This document shows, one piece after another, positions 26,863-39,487 of a stretch of DNA of 64,000 nucleotides (positions are counted from its first letter, which is position 1; every line of letters starts with the position of its first letter). The notes beneath the pieces were generated by a model. The model was not told the DNA's origin. It saw only the letters and a program-made list of their open reading frames with translations, and searched no databases. The stretch comes from Nautilus pompilius. Its lineage: Eukaryota > Mollusca > Cephalopoda > Nautilida > Nautilidae. The translations under genes and the position numbers were made by a program. Location: the NCBI GenBank assembly GCA_018389105.1, contig JACATO010000604.1, positions 248,001 through 312,000 of the forward strand, in the 5' to 3' direction.

Positions 26863-27898
26863 TTAAAAATAGTTCCTTCCACTGTTGATACATCGCTCCC
26901 AAAGTTTTTTCCAGTTTTGGAATGCGTTTTCAGGGATAGTGTGTAGTTGTCATAGTGAATTTTCTTTGATCTCTTCTATCGTCTGAAATCGGTGACCTTT
27001 CAGGGTTGATTTCAACTTTGGTAACAAAAAAAAGTTCACAGGGGCCAAATCCAGAGAGTAGGGCGGCTGGGGGATGAGAGTCATCTTGTGTTTTGCCAAA
27101 AAGTCACGGATAAGGAGTGACGCTTGAGCAGGTGCGTTGTCGTGGTGCAGCATCCAGGTTTTATTTTTCCATGCCTCAGGCCTCCTCCTTTGCACTGCCT
27201 CTCTCAACCGCCTCAGGGCATCCAAGTAAAACTTTTTATTGATCGTCTGACCATGTGGAACAAACTCATGATTAACGATGCCCATCCAATCAAAAAAGCC
27301 AATCAACATCACCTTCACATTTGAGCAACTCTGACGATGTTTTTTTTTGGTTGCGGTGATTATGATCCAACCACTGAGACGACTGCCTTTTTGTTTCGAC
27401 ATCGTAGCCGTACACCCATGTTTCGTCACCTGTTATGATACTTTTCAGAAAGCTTTCATCTGCATTCAAATGATCAAAGAGCTCCTGACTGACTGTGACT
27501 CGGTTCTCTTTTTGTTCATCTGTCAGCAGACACGGCACAAATTCTGTGGCAGCATGATGTATGTTCAATTTTTCTTTTAAAATCATGTGGCATGAATGTT
27601 TACAGATGCCTATTTCTCCAGAAACTGCACGGACAGTCAGGCGATGATTTTCACGGATTACAGCACACACTTTCTCAACGTGATCGTCGTCCGTTGTCAT
27701 GGAAGTTCGTCCAGATTTGGGATTGTCTTCGGTGGATGTTCTTCTTGATTTGAAACGCTGATACCACTTGTGACATTGTGTACGGCTCAAGCAATCCTCC
27801 CCATAGGCCTGTTGCAACATTAAAAAGGTCTCTGTAAAAGTTTTTCCCAATTTGAAACAGAATTTCACACAAACACATTGCTCTTTAAGATCCTTCAT
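26863..27898 (-). pseudogene. Mariner transposase, broken
   Basis: The minus-strand frame starts at 27898 with MKDLKEQCVCVKFCFKLGKT, the N-terminal helix-turn-helix region of mariner transposases. GDETWVYGYDVETK holds the first catalytic aspartate and HHDNAPAQ the second. The third, 34 residues further on in the usual APSD/APAD motif, reads APVN, so aspartate is replaced by asparagine. The reading frame shifts near the nine-base T run at 27340-27348 (an A run on the coding strand). An in-frame TGA at 26950-26952 cuts off the last 28 codons, which still read PENAFQNWEKLWERC, the normal C-terminus, up to a TAA at 26863. The total span of about 345 codons equals a normal mariner transposase. With one frameshift, one stop and a lost catalytic residue it should not be functional. 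Adenine-run length could also be a sequencing error. Confidence 0.93.
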
Positions 27899-28075
27899 TA
27901 TTTAACTAGCGACAAATCACCAAGTGCACTAAACATACGTTCACTCTAGCGCTTGTAGATTGATGACTAACTGATGGGGGCGTGATGTGGTTATTATTAG
28001 ACTGAAGGTCAAGGTCACCGATACACAGCACTGTAGTTGCAAGCACGCTACGCCATCTGGTTGGCATGCTGTTTT

Positions 28076-28106
28076 AAAAGTTTGGTTTCTTTTTGGACAG
28101 ACCTTG
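28076..28106 (-). repeat. Right inverted repeat of mariner
   Basis: This is the mirror of the left end, finishing GGACAGACCTTG followed by the TA target dinucleotide at 28107-28108. It lies upstream of the transposase start, so the end also forms part of the element's promoter region. Confidence 0.92.
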
Positions 28107-28108
28107 TA

Positions 28109-29796
28109 CACTGAATAATAAAGATTTGCTTGTATATGCATCCCATGTGGTACACAGAGGGTTAACAGAGTTCATTTCTAGATGGTGTGTTATGGTTTTG
28201 TGAATATTCTCTGCTTGAAATATCACCCTGTTTGAAAAAAATCTTAACTTTTGTTCTAATGGGGGATAGATTTTCCATGTGGGTGAATGCCAACATCTTG
28301 TAGTTGATGGAGCCTTTCCTCATTATGCTGCCTATGTTTGAAACTAGCTTCATGACCATTAACCTCACTGTTTGTGGATCTCAGCAAAAAAGGGGGCCTT
28401 TCAAAAGCCCAACCTAACCCTTAGTGACTTTTTCTCATAGGGATGGATGAAAAAAGAAGAAAGTTTTTGCAGCAGACACCGTGTGATTTGGAAACATTAG
28501 AGGCTCAAGATGTGTGAGGTATTGCTTACTCTTCTGAAAATGAGAGGATGTATTTGAGAAAATGCATTGACCATTCTGGAGCCTAATGCTGAAATATAAT
28601 TGTAATTAGAATGAATAGCATAGAAATTATCTTTCAAGTGATGCTAAAAGGAAGTCCCTATTCTCGTAGAATGAAAATCATAAATTTTTTATGTGGTTAG
28701 GCCCCTCCCAAGTGTTATCTCTCTCATCACCTTCTGTTTTGTTTCAAATAGTTAGGCAAAAAAAAAAAAACAATAATAACAATAACTTATTGTTATCTTT
28801 CTAATGAAATTGAAATAAATATATTTTCTTGTTTGTTTTTTTTTTAACTTTAATAAATTGATGGGTATTTATTAGTGTTGTAATTCTAGAGCTCACAAGT
28901 GGTCTATAAAATGTGTGCACAGGACTCTGGAGATTTTCATTTTATTTTCTTTTGATGGTACTAAATTAATATATTTTTCTTTGTTTGCCTTGGCACTTTA
29001 TCAAAAAGGATATACTTATCTGTAAACTAAATAAAGCCAGTCCTTTTTTTTTTTTCTTGTTAAAGGAACCTCATTACTTTTTTTTTAATCTGCAGAAGAA
29101 CCTTCTAGATCTTTCAAAATGAGTATCCAGATTTCAATGTTGACGTACGTATGTGTGCTGTACACACAAGATTCCTGTTTTCTTTAGAATAACAAAGGGA
29201 GCTAAGAAATGCAATAATGATCTGAGATTTGCCTGACTTTCTTTCCCTTTTTTTTTTTAAATTCATAATCTGAATTCTTGTTAAACTTCCTGATTAGAAC
29301 CAATGATTAACACCACCACACACACACACACACACACACAAAAAAAAGTCTTTCTACTTTCATCTTGCTACCAGTCACCTGCAGCATCTCGGTGAGTCTA
29401 TACCCAACAGTTAAGCAGGAAGAAAGCAACAAAGGAAATACAGAAGATAATCAAAAACCGACTTTCTCAAAAAGTCTTCTCCTTCCATACCAATCATCTC
29501 TGTTTTTGATTTAGAGAAGCAATTAACAGCAAAGTATGTGTTAGTGGAAAAAAAAAAGAAAAAAATTCACATTACTAAATATATTGCACAAAATCTTGTT
29601 GGCATGGAAACAATTAGCTGCACCAGGGATTTTTTAAAAAAGGAAAAGAAAAGAACTTTTATGCACTACAAAGGTTGAGTTATCTATTGATTTTAATGAA
29701 GATGTATTTTTTTAGAAAAATAATATATAGATTTTGTGATTATTTTTCCTTAAATTTTATATATATAGTTAGTATTTTTTTTTTTTAAATTGAAAT
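28109..29796. other. Non-coding, presumed intron
   Basis: AT-rich spacer between the mariner and pogo-like elements with several A and T runs and one CA microsatellite. Confidence 0.6.
29314..29341. repeat. (CA)n microsatellite
   Basis: CACCACCACA leads into about 12 CA units and ends in an A run. Confidence 0.93.
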
Positions 29797-29798
29797 TA

Positions 29799-30718
29799 CA
29801 CTAGAACCTCTCTCTTTTTAAAATCCAGAAATCCAAATAATGGAAACACTCATTATATGGAGAAAAATTGTGGCTTCTAACCTACAATCAATTATCTAGA
29901 AAATTATCTGTCACTTGGAATCACTGCCATAGTTCTGGTGTTAGAGTGAAAACTGTGATCTAATGCAAACTGCACCAATCAATGACATGTTGCCAACACG
30001 TGCTTTGTTTTGCATCAGTTTCCCATGCCAAGCTGCTTTTGTTATTCTCCAACTTCATTTGCTTTCAACTGTCTAATTTTTGTGGTGAATGCTGGAGTGA
30101 GCATGGTGTAAGAAATTGAAGCAAGATGAATGTGCGTGTATGTTGGCGACATTGTACTGATTGGTGCAATTTTCGCTGGATCATAGTTTTTACTGATACC
30201 AATAGACACTGCTTCACCATGCGGCTTTCTAATCAATAGTGGTGTCTCCTGGTTGTTCACAAGCCACTCATGAGCCGGGTGTCACATTTTTCATGTTTAT
30301 TTTGCCAATAATGGATAATCTGAAGTGTTCTTCTACTTGCATTATGGTTGCCAGCAATGGTAACAGTAATGGAAGCAGCAATAAGAGTGCTAAAAGGCCA
30401 TTATGTTGCTGAGAGTAGTGAAAGGGTTGGAGCATGCTGGGAAATCAAGTGGTGTGGTGAAACAACAGTGACACGTGCAACAGAAAGTGGAGTTATTGAA
30501 AACATTCTAACAATTACATGCCTATAACAAATACATTGCAATGCTTTATTATATAGTACAATAGATGGGTATGCAATGTATAATAATACGTGTTTATTAA
30601 TCATTATAGATGAGAGATGTTCTTTGTAACATAACTTATGCAATATCCATTAAATGGAAATATCATTTTTCTGAAACATTTCTGGTTTCAACCATTCAGG
30701 ATAAAAGAGGTTCTACTG
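29799..30718. mobile_element. pogo/Tigger-like short DNA transposon
   Basis: The 920-bp segment starts CACTAGAACCTCT and its right end read inward starts CAGTAGAACCTCT, 12 of 13 identical. Both ends are flanked by TA (29797-29798 and 30719-30720). CAGTAGAACCTC with a following TTTATCC is the typical Tigger/pogo end. Inside I find no recognisable transposase; the longest frames are short and match nothing I know. It is most likely a non-autonomous or heavily decayed member. Confidence 0.72.
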
Positions 30719-30720
30719 TA

Positions 30721-33700
30721 TTAATTTCTAAATCTGAAATTATCTCAAGTATCTTGTGTGTGTGTGTTTATGTGTAAATTTTGTTTTTATTTTTAATAAT
30801 TCGAATTTAGTAGTATTATATATATAATTTCTTCAGATAGGTTGAAACTTTGAATTAATAACATTTTCTAGAGATGGTAGAGTTTTCAACAAAAATTTTA
30901 CTTGGTTATGAAGTGTGAATTTGCTTGTTTTCTCTCTCTCTCTCGTTAAACATTATTCTTTCAAAACAAAGGCTAATTTATTATTTTCATACTTTGTAAT
31001 AAATGCAGAATTATTAGCATAATGAACTGGAATGATATCTGTTGTGGTGGTGGTTATATTTGGTGGCAACTAATTATTTAAAATATGCAGGACCAACTTA
31101 AAAGTGAGAGAACTGTAGACCTTATCATACTAAGTCAAAGATGGTTATTAGCTGCTTTTAGCAACAGAGTGCATGCCATCTGAATATCTAACAGTGTAGT
31201 GAGCATTGATCTCCTGTCATTGGTTGCTCTGACTGGAATTGAGCATAAGCACAATCAGCGAATACACTTTAATGGCCAGCATCCCAGTGAACAATAACTA
31301 CTAAATTTAGAATGGCCCTGAACAGATTTTATTCAACAGGCGTTTACAAGCTTATGAATGTGGAAAATGGAGATGGAAGAAAATGCTCACCAATCAATGT
31401 CCACAACAGTCGTTTCTGTAAAATGTGACATCAAAGATCCTAGCCAAAATATCTGCTAGTTTTGCCGAGGAGAAGGGGTGTGTTTGGCATATGAATGCTC
31501 TGTCCAACAGTTTAAATGACCAGGATTATGTTGTTCTAGCTGATAGCATCTGATGAACATTATCTGATACAAAGAATTTGCAGCATGTTCTCATGAGGTA
31601 ATAATTCAATGAGTGCCCCATGCTAATCCTACTGAACACTGACTTGCAAGAAACTATTTCAAGAGATGCATTGTTTTCTCCATCCCTGGGCAGAAGATTG
31701 ATAAGTTACTTACATTCATCATGTTGTCTTATCTGCATTCCATTACTGACTCAGTGAAATCTCATTCACATTTTGTTCTTGTCACTATCTTTCAAACTAG
31801 TTTCAGAATATTTCTAATCTGACTATATACACTTGGGATTCATAATACTACTATTTCTTTTTTGGCAGGTTAGAAAGGGGTTTTACTTTTTAACTTGTTT
31901 TGAAGTATTGTTGCTTATGGATACAATTAATTCTCTTCCACATAAACCAACAATTTCTGACACAAAGTGTCTAAATGTTATGCAACTTTTAAAGGACTGA
32001 GTTTGGTTGTTTTTTTTTTTCAAGATGTATACCTCTGAAAAATAGAGATAACAAAAGCAAAATTTATTATTTAAAGGGGAAAAAAAATGAAAATAAGAAG
32101 CTGGAGTGTTTTTGTTGTTAGAACAAAAAAAAAGATTAATATGTATCTTGCACTATGGTTTTTTCATGTATATTAATTAGTCTTACTTTAAATTGTGCAC
32201 ATAATGAGCTCTAGTCAATCATTTGCATTTACAAAGATATTTATTGACTTAAAGGTTAATTTTACAATTATTTCTGTTTTATGCAATATTATTTAGCCTG
32301 AAGTTTTGGAAAGTTTGTTATTGTATTACTGGAACACCCCCCCCCCATAATTGTACTCTGCTATAAGAGACTGGAATTGGACCAGAACTGCATTGAGGAT
32401 TTATTGCACGTCTCCATGAAGCTTTTAAGGGATGCTGTTTGGAATTGAGTAGGAGACAAAAGAAGCATCCAATAATGCAGCCCAAACTCTGTAGTGGGAA
32501 GGAGAAAGGTTGCTTTATTAGCATCCAGATAGAGGGGTTTAAATGAATCTTGGTTAATTATTAACTGGGGGCAGGCAGGATCGGAAATTATAAAATCACT
32601 GAACATGTTTAATGTATTATGTGGTGCAATCTGGCATGGAATTCTTTAATGTGCAGTATGATATGAATATCTGTTATACTACGAGTTTAGGGGCTGGATT
32701 ATATTTCAAGGACCGAGAGTCTGTGGTAAAGGTAAGATGTGCGTGTGTGTTGGTAAACAGGAACCATTCTTAATTAAACAAGGGTCCTGCCAATGTCACT
32801 AAATAGTTCATTTGTTCCTGGTTGTAGCATTGAGTATTTTGTGCATTTGTCACCTAAGGAGAAAAAAGAAAAACCTTCCAAAAAGTACACATTGGCAGCC
32901 TTAATCCTTAACTATAGACTCTCATTACCTTCTATGCTTGACAGGCATGACTGTGTTTGTGCTTATCTTTCTTGAAGAGAGCAGCTGAGCTACTTTAGCC
33001 TGCTCATTTCTTTACTTCACTTCAAAAGACATTTCTTTCTAAGCATTAAACGCAGCAGGCTTCTGAGTGGCCTTCAAAATGTGGTCATGGTGGACTGGTA
33101 GTGTGGCACACACATCCCCCCCTCATATTTGCTATAGCAAACAAACAAATCTCCAATGATGTTCAGCACCTGGGGTTTTTTGAAGCCACTACCAAAGACC
33201 ACACTTTACAAACAAAACAAATAAGATAGCTTTTGCTATGCAGGAACTTGTAAAAGAAGAGATGCATATCAGGAAAAACAAGGGGTTTTTTTGGTTTGTT
33301 ATTTTATAGATAAATTCTTATGATGCTTTATTATGTTTGATTGACTAGGAGACTATACAGAGAATCAGTATCTGCTGACTTAGTTGCACTCTTTTTTTTC
33401 CTATAGCATGCACTAAAGAGTGGTCATGGAAATTCCATCTGTGGAGTACAAACCTGCTTCAGGTCATCAAATGGCACAGCCCATGAAGTGCTATCTGTGT
33501 TTATATTTGTTGGCATTTTTCTCTTACAACCTCTGCTCTTTATGGGTACAGATGGGTGTTGATACGAAATTCAGCAGGCTATTAGTCATGGACTCTGACA
33601 AAGACAAGCAGCAGCAGCAGTGATGTTTACTGTCTTCCATGTCGAATCAGACTTGTCCCTCTTTATCCTTCCCCACTATCTTTACTTTGATTTGTATGTA

Positions 33701-36700
33701 GATATTATCATAGTTTCAGCGCTGATGAATTACTGTGGCAGGAGGGCATGCCTAGATTACTTCTGATTTCTTTTTTATTGATCCTGATTTTATCCGTGAT
33801 ATGTATGTAAGATGCCATTTATGGCTGACAAATCCTTTCTTTTGTTTTCTTTTTTTTTGTAATTTTCTTCATAATTCCATAATTACCAGAAACTGTGAAG
33901 TTGTCGCCATTAATCAGGGATTTCTCTTGGAGGAAGAATTGAGTTTTTAATCAGAAAACAAAATCCAATCCTGAACTGCTTGAAAACAAAACCCTCTTCA
34001 TGAGAAATTTAGTGACAACAATAAAAATATTTAGCCAGGAAAAAGAAAAAAAATAATAAACAGGAGGGGAAGCCCATATTTATCTTTTTAAAGAAAAAAT
34101 TTCACAAGATTATTTTTTTAAATTCTGTTCTTGAAATCAAGAATTTGCAATGTGACAACTGATTGGCCCTCGCCAACTAACATGGGACACCAACAGTGCA
34201 AGAATGAAGTGCAAACAAATTGCTGGTGAAGTGGACAGAGAGAGAGAGAGAGAGCAGGAACTGATAAAAATAACCTGCTTCTGAAATATTTGTGATGATT
34301 GCACAGGTTTCATTGTTGATTTTGTTGTTTTTTGTTTATTACTCCATAATCAATCTTTGCCTTCTGACTGCAGCTATTGAAAAGTAATGTGACAGTATCG
34401 GTATGGAGATGTTCGTTTATCCTGATTTATTTGGTTGTTACTAAGTGAAAGTTTCTGCTAATGTGATTTAGTGATAAATATATTGTTGATATTCTGCATA
34501 GAGATTCTGGTTAATTGCCAGATACAACAATCTTGAGATATATATATATATGTGTGTATATGAAACTGAAAACTTTTTTTTTAGAGATTGTCTCTAGAAT
34601 AGATTCCATATCTTTATAAAAGAAAATCAGCATCTCAAATATTGTCAGCATTCATGCATGTTGCATATTTTCAAATAATTCCATTAGATTTTTTTTTCAA
34701 AATTTAAATTAAACTGCAGTTTGAAAATCTGATACCAGTCAAGTCATTGTTTGCCATTTTCCTGGTGTACAAATTTAGCTCTAAAGACCAGAAATCGATC
34801 AGGAAAGTGAACAGCAGGCACTTGTCGTAGACATGGATTCAGCACACTCCCCAGAGTCTTGGAATAAAATCTAAACAAAGTAGATTACTAGGCACAAATC
34901 TAACCTGCATCTATTCTGACACCTGTCTCCAAGACAGGCTCCACTCTCTCCTCAGTGAAAGTTAGAGATCAGGGTGGGGGGGGTGAAGAATCCAAGGTGG
35001 CAAATGTCATTATCCTTGGTGTATTTGCCTTTGATTTGGCAGTGAGGCCGCCTGTGGAGCCAGAAATGTATTGCATCAGATTACTACATATTCAGGCTGA
35101 GTTTTGTATTGATTTCCAATAAACTTGTCAAGCTTTCATGTTCACTGCTGACTGGTGCTTGTAGAGAAGTTGTTGGCAGCATTTAGCCAACAGAAAAACA
35201 AATTGTGATTCACGTTGCCATTTGATTTTTTGTTTTTAATAAATTTTTACTGTATTCACAACCAAGCCGATGCAAATAATGATCTATATATAAGTTTTAA
35301 AAAAATGTATAACTGAAACATGATTCACAACTGGTTTTGAAAGGAATTGTCTGTTTTATCTAATTAAATTAAAAACTGCATCACTTTTATGTATGTTTAA
35401 CACTTTTAATTCAGTACCATCCAAGTTGATTGATTGATTGAAAGAATCAGTGCTTATCTGGGATACTAAGCTGCAAAAGTTAATCGTTCTATTATGTTTT
35501 AGGTGTGTTTGACCTGACACTAGTTCCAACCAAACTTAAAAATTGCAAGCTCTTTTTAACAGTTTTATGATATTTTATGACTTTTCCTAGCTTATGGTTA
35601 TGAACACATGAGAAATAAACAACGGACATGTTTAGTATTTCTAGTAGTTGTGATTTTGTATGCAAACATGATGTAATTAAAATCTCATTATAAATGGGAG
35701 GGTTTAATAAAGTAGAATCTGCTTAATTTTGGCCATATTTAAAAAAATAAACTTTTTATGGAAGGGAGGGAAAAAAAAAACTCACTGCCCTTTTTGTTTA
35801 ATAATCTGAAAGAAATTAATTTTTGATAGTTGAACAATTCAAACATTGTAGTCTTGCTCTTCAGTTGCAAATTAGACTTTTCTTTCTTTTATTCCTCAGG
35901 CTTAGCTAGTGACCAGAAAGCAGATCTGTCTGTTACCAGGTACAAATTGCTAGTGTCAATACCAGAAGTGCATTTTATAGCAAGACTAGCAGTATACAGA
36001 TCTGTCTCTCATCCTGTTGTAATATTTCTGAAATCAGATTTAGTTTACAAGTGTATAAAGCCAAATTTTTTTAAAAAAAAAAACTCAAATGGCTGTTTGT
36101 CATGTATTATCTTTTCTAAAAGAAAATCATTTGAACCTGCCATATGCCTCTCCAGCTCAGAAAAAACATTAGTATGTGTGTTGAACTAGCTATATGTTTA
36201 ATTAAGACAATCGTAATGCGAAGCACATAGGGTTGGAGCAGTATGGGTTTGTGGTCCCAAAAGGTTACATTACTTGAGGAAGGTACCAGATGGCATAGTC
36301 TGTGGTTTATCTTCTCCTGAATGATGTACATTTGAAGCATAGTGTGGTGCATATGCACCCAAGGTGGTATTAAAAAAAAGGTTAGAGTAGTTTTTGCTTT
36401 CTCTATTTAAATATAAAAGTACAATTAAAATTGTTTTTAGCACATTAACAAATGTTTTAGATATTAACTTTATTCTCTTGAATAAATGTATAAAAATGAT
36501 TGATTTTTTTTTGCTTGCAATTTTGTTAAAAATTATTTCAGTGGTCATTGTTGGAAATGAAATATCTATCTATTATGATCAACTTCTTTACTTCCAGGTT
36601 CTAAATAATTAAAAAAATTTTCTTTTTTTTTCTGCTAAGCGAATAAAATCATATGGTTCCTTTGGCATGTGACAGTTGAGGCAAATTATGCAGCTTTTTA

Positions 36701-37851
36701 ATATATATAAAAAGAAACTTGGTGATGTGTGATTTGATAACTGGGTTCCATATAGCACTGGTCTTGAATCAAAGACTTTTTGCAGCTTTGGGATTTGCTG
36801 AAGAGATCATAATTTATTCAGTTCACTGCTTTGCCATTTGCTGAATTGTAGATGTTGCACTTATTTATGCATTCGAAATCGTGGAGAACTTTATACGAAT
36901 CATGTTTAAGTTATCTGCCCCTCCTTACTACTTAACCTTGTTTACATACATCTTAATTTATGATCATTGAATGTTGCTGTGGAGATGTTCTCAACTCTCT
37001 TCTACAAACCTCTGTTGTTCAAGCTGATCTATGACTACCTTCTACAACATCTCTGCAGCAGTTGCAGTTGATGGCCAATTATAGATTTTGAGCATATGAA
37101 ATTGAAGTTAAGCCAACTAAAGCCACTTTTAAGCTGATTTGCAAGGAATGGAGTCAAGTTGTTTTGTAATTTTTTTTTTTTTTTGAAATTTTTAAAGTTG
37201 TGTTTTTTTTTTTCGGCATTCTTGAAAATTTTCAAGATTCTTCTCCCATGTATGAAGAGTAATCAAAAAATGTATTGCAAACAGAAATTCAGTTTTTCTT
37301 AAGAATAAACTTTAACTACAAAAACAAAAGAAAAAAGTGACCTATAACAGGGTAAAAGAGAACTTTAAAACTGTGCTTAATTCATCTTTGTCCAACAAAT
37401 AAGTATATCATAATTTAAAACTATAAGAGGTATAGCCAGTGTACTGAGGAATTTTCATTAGAGACTGGCTGAGAAGACACGTTAACCTTCCACATAATCA
37501 GTGGCTGTTTTCACCATCCATACCCAATAACATCCATAGCTTTTGCACAAAAAAGTTACTTTCCAGTTAGGCAGTAACAGTTTTATCTATTTAGTTAATG
37601 ATGCCCCTATTAATTTACTACCTGCCTGCCTGACTATAACCCATTAGTCAGTCCATTAGTTATTTTTTTTTTTATTCCAGATGTTCTAAGCCCTGACCAC
37701 TTTGTGGAATTCAAGATAGTATGCAAAACACCCTGCATTGAGTTTCTCTGTTTATTTTAGTTGCTGATGCTGTTGAAAGAACAACAAGATAATAGAATTG
37801 TTGCAGTATGTGCAGTAGTCATGGTGATTCAGGTTTTGAATGTATTTACAG
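30721..37851. other. Presumed intron upstream of the ASCC3 exon
   Basis: No further ASCC3 exon is recognised. A 75-base open segment at 32657-32731 has AG and GTAAGA borders but no homology. The frame at 35830-36189 is not convincing. The sequence around 31.0-31.6 kb is more balanced but unrecognised. Confidence 0.55.
34236..34254. repeat. (AG)n microsatellite
   Basis: A run of about nine AG units within otherwise unremarkable intronic sequence. Confidence 0.9.
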
Positions 37852-37989
37852 ATGGACCACGTTATCACTGGAATAAAAGAAACAAATCTGAAGTTAACGC
37901 TCGCCTTTGGCATTGGGCTACATCATGCCGGCTTTCAGGAAAAGGATCGAAAGACTGTGGAGGAACTATTTGTGAATCAGAAAATACAG
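37852..37989 (+). CDS. ASCC3: Internal exon of ASCC3-like Ski2-family helicase
   Basis: This is a 138-base, 46-codon internal exon in phase 0 at both ends. The intron before it ends TATTTACAG and the one after starts GTGATT. The frame reads MDHVITGIKETNLKLTLAFG, then IGLHHAGFQEKDRKTVEELF and VNQKIQ. From memory of the family, this aligns without gaps to the RecA2 domain of the C-terminal cassette of human ASCC3, including the signature FGIG(L/M)HHAG and DRKTVEELFVN. Motif V (ATSTLAWGVN) should open the next exon. ASCC3 is the ATP-dependent 3'-5' helicase of the ASC-1 complex, acting in alkylation repair in the nucleus and in splitting collided ribosomes in the cytosol. SNRNP200 and HFM1 fit less well because they lack NLKLTL and the DRKTVEELF string. 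No stop or frameshift is visible. I recognise no neighbouring ASCC3 exon, so its introns are either very long or hold exons I missed. Confidence 0.88.
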
Positions 37990-39099
37990 GTGATTATTAT
38001 TATTATTATTGTTGTTTTCTCTCAATTACTTGTCATATAGTATCTTTGATACAATACCTACATAGAAAGGGGAACAAGGAATAAAATAAATAAGTGTTTT
38101 CTAACATTTAAAATGTGAACTGGTCTTCCCATTAGATGTTGCAGTCAAATGTACCATTTGGCAGTTGCAATATTTCTACCATATTCATAATTTTATATTT
38201 TAATTTTTGCAAGCCAATGTTGTTATGGCTGATTCTGACTTTCATTTTAAGAGAATGATTTATTCAGTTCCTTGCCCTTAGTAGTAACGCTTTTTGCTAG
38301 GACAGTTAAATGTGCTATTTGCAGCAGATATTCACAAATAGTTTATTTCTGTGGTGCATGAATACAAATTAAACAGCAGGGTTAGATAGAAATAATTTTT
38401 TCCTTCTTTAAATCTTGAAAACAAAGAATATATACTCGTAAAGGATGATATTTACAAATTGCTAGATATTGTAATTTCATTAGAAGAAATTAGGGGCCAG
38501 CTTTTTAGAATCCATAATTTAATTTCCAATACCTAAGAAAGGCATGGATCCCTCCATCCAAAAGTATCCATTATTCTAATGTAATGTGCATATGTTTTGT
38601 TTTTTAACTTAGAGAGCCAATTGCACTGCCATTGCTTATGTGTCTGGTTCATATACAGTATTGATTTTATAGTCTTGTGCTATTTGATAAATGCAATACA
38701 GATCATTAGTTCTATGAAGTTGATAATATTGCACAGTTGTGAAGGACAGGAGGTTTTCTGTCTTTCTTTGTTATCTTTAGTTTTGTGCTGTGTTCACATG
38801 TGACTGTTTTCTGTTCTTGCTGAATGTTCGAAAATAGAACTGCATTCAAAAGAAACAATGAGTGGGTTGTTTTTGACTGATTTCTTCCTGTTACTGTTTT
38901 GAATGTAATTAATCTTTTTTAAAAAAAAAAAATTGCTACAGCATGCAGCAACTTCTGACTTCAGCCATGTTCTTTAACCACAGTTTCAACATTACCTGGC
39001 ATGACAATGGTTCCCCAAAACTTTCAAAATGCAATATAACTGAATAAATTTGTTCAGTACTTGAGAATATGATTTGCTTTTAACATTCAAAGAACCTGT
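37990..39099. other. Presumed intron downstream of the ASCC3 exon
   Basis: The intron starts with the donor GTGATT and a short ATT repeat. Nothing else is recognised before the SINE/hAT cluster. Confidence 0.6.
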
Positions 39100-39197
39100 T
39101 AGAACTCCTTGGGAGGAAACGGGAATACCCAGAAGGAAACCAACAGAGACAGGCTGGTACAGAAGAGCGAAAGAACCCATGTCGCTACACTCTAAAC
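39100..39197 (-). repeat. SINE-like repeat, part 1, interrupted by hAT
   Basis: This stretch carries the core GGGAGGAAACGGGAATACCC and AACCAACAGAGACAGG that recurs, degenerate, in other repeats of this window. It stops at the hAT target duplication, and the remainder of the repeat resumes at 41474. It is probably a tRNA-derived SINE on the minus strand, since the far side ends in a tRNA-like head. Confidence 0.6.
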
Positions 39198-39216
39198 CAG
39201 GGGTGGGCAAACTTTT
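39198..39216 (+). repeat. Left terminal repeat of hAT element
   Basis: CAGGGGTGGGCAAACTTTT is the left terminal repeat, directly after the target duplication CTCTAAAC. The CA dinucleotide start and the length of about 16 bases are standard for hAT elements. Confidence 0.93.
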
Positions 39217-39487
39217 CTCCCCAAGAGCCATATGGAACATCTGTAAGGTCTCAAATGGGCTGCATTCGACAAAAAACTAAATTTACTAAATAGTAAATTT
39301 AATAAAAGTTATTTTCACACAAAAATACAATTATTATTCATACAACTGTATTATTCGGTACACAAAGAAAGTAACAGATAAAACTGAATTTAATGTTATG
39401 TTGCTTCATAAATGTTACTGAACAGTTAAACTCTTAATGAGATTTGCAATTGCACACAATTCTGCACAAGTTTGTTGTAGTCAGGAT

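Larger units (their letters stand above)
26783..28106 (-). mobile_element. Mariner DNA transposon, near full length, inactive
   Basis: The element is 1324 bp, flanked by a TA at 26781-26782 and 28107-28108, as expected for Tc1/mariner insertion. The inverted repeats match perfectly for 29 bases: AGGTCTGTCCAAAAAGAAAC begins the left one at 26785, and its reverse complement ends the right one at 28104. The two outermost bases next to each TA differ between the ends. The minus strand between the repeats carries a mariner transposase. Length, repeat identity and a nearly complete gene point to a fairly recent insertion by family standards. It lies in an intron of the ASCC3-like gene, in the opposite orientation to the host exon. 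Confidence 0.95.

Noticed and set aside
35830-36189. 119-codon plus-strand frame
   Set aside because: It contains an A run and low-complexity residues and resembles no known protein.
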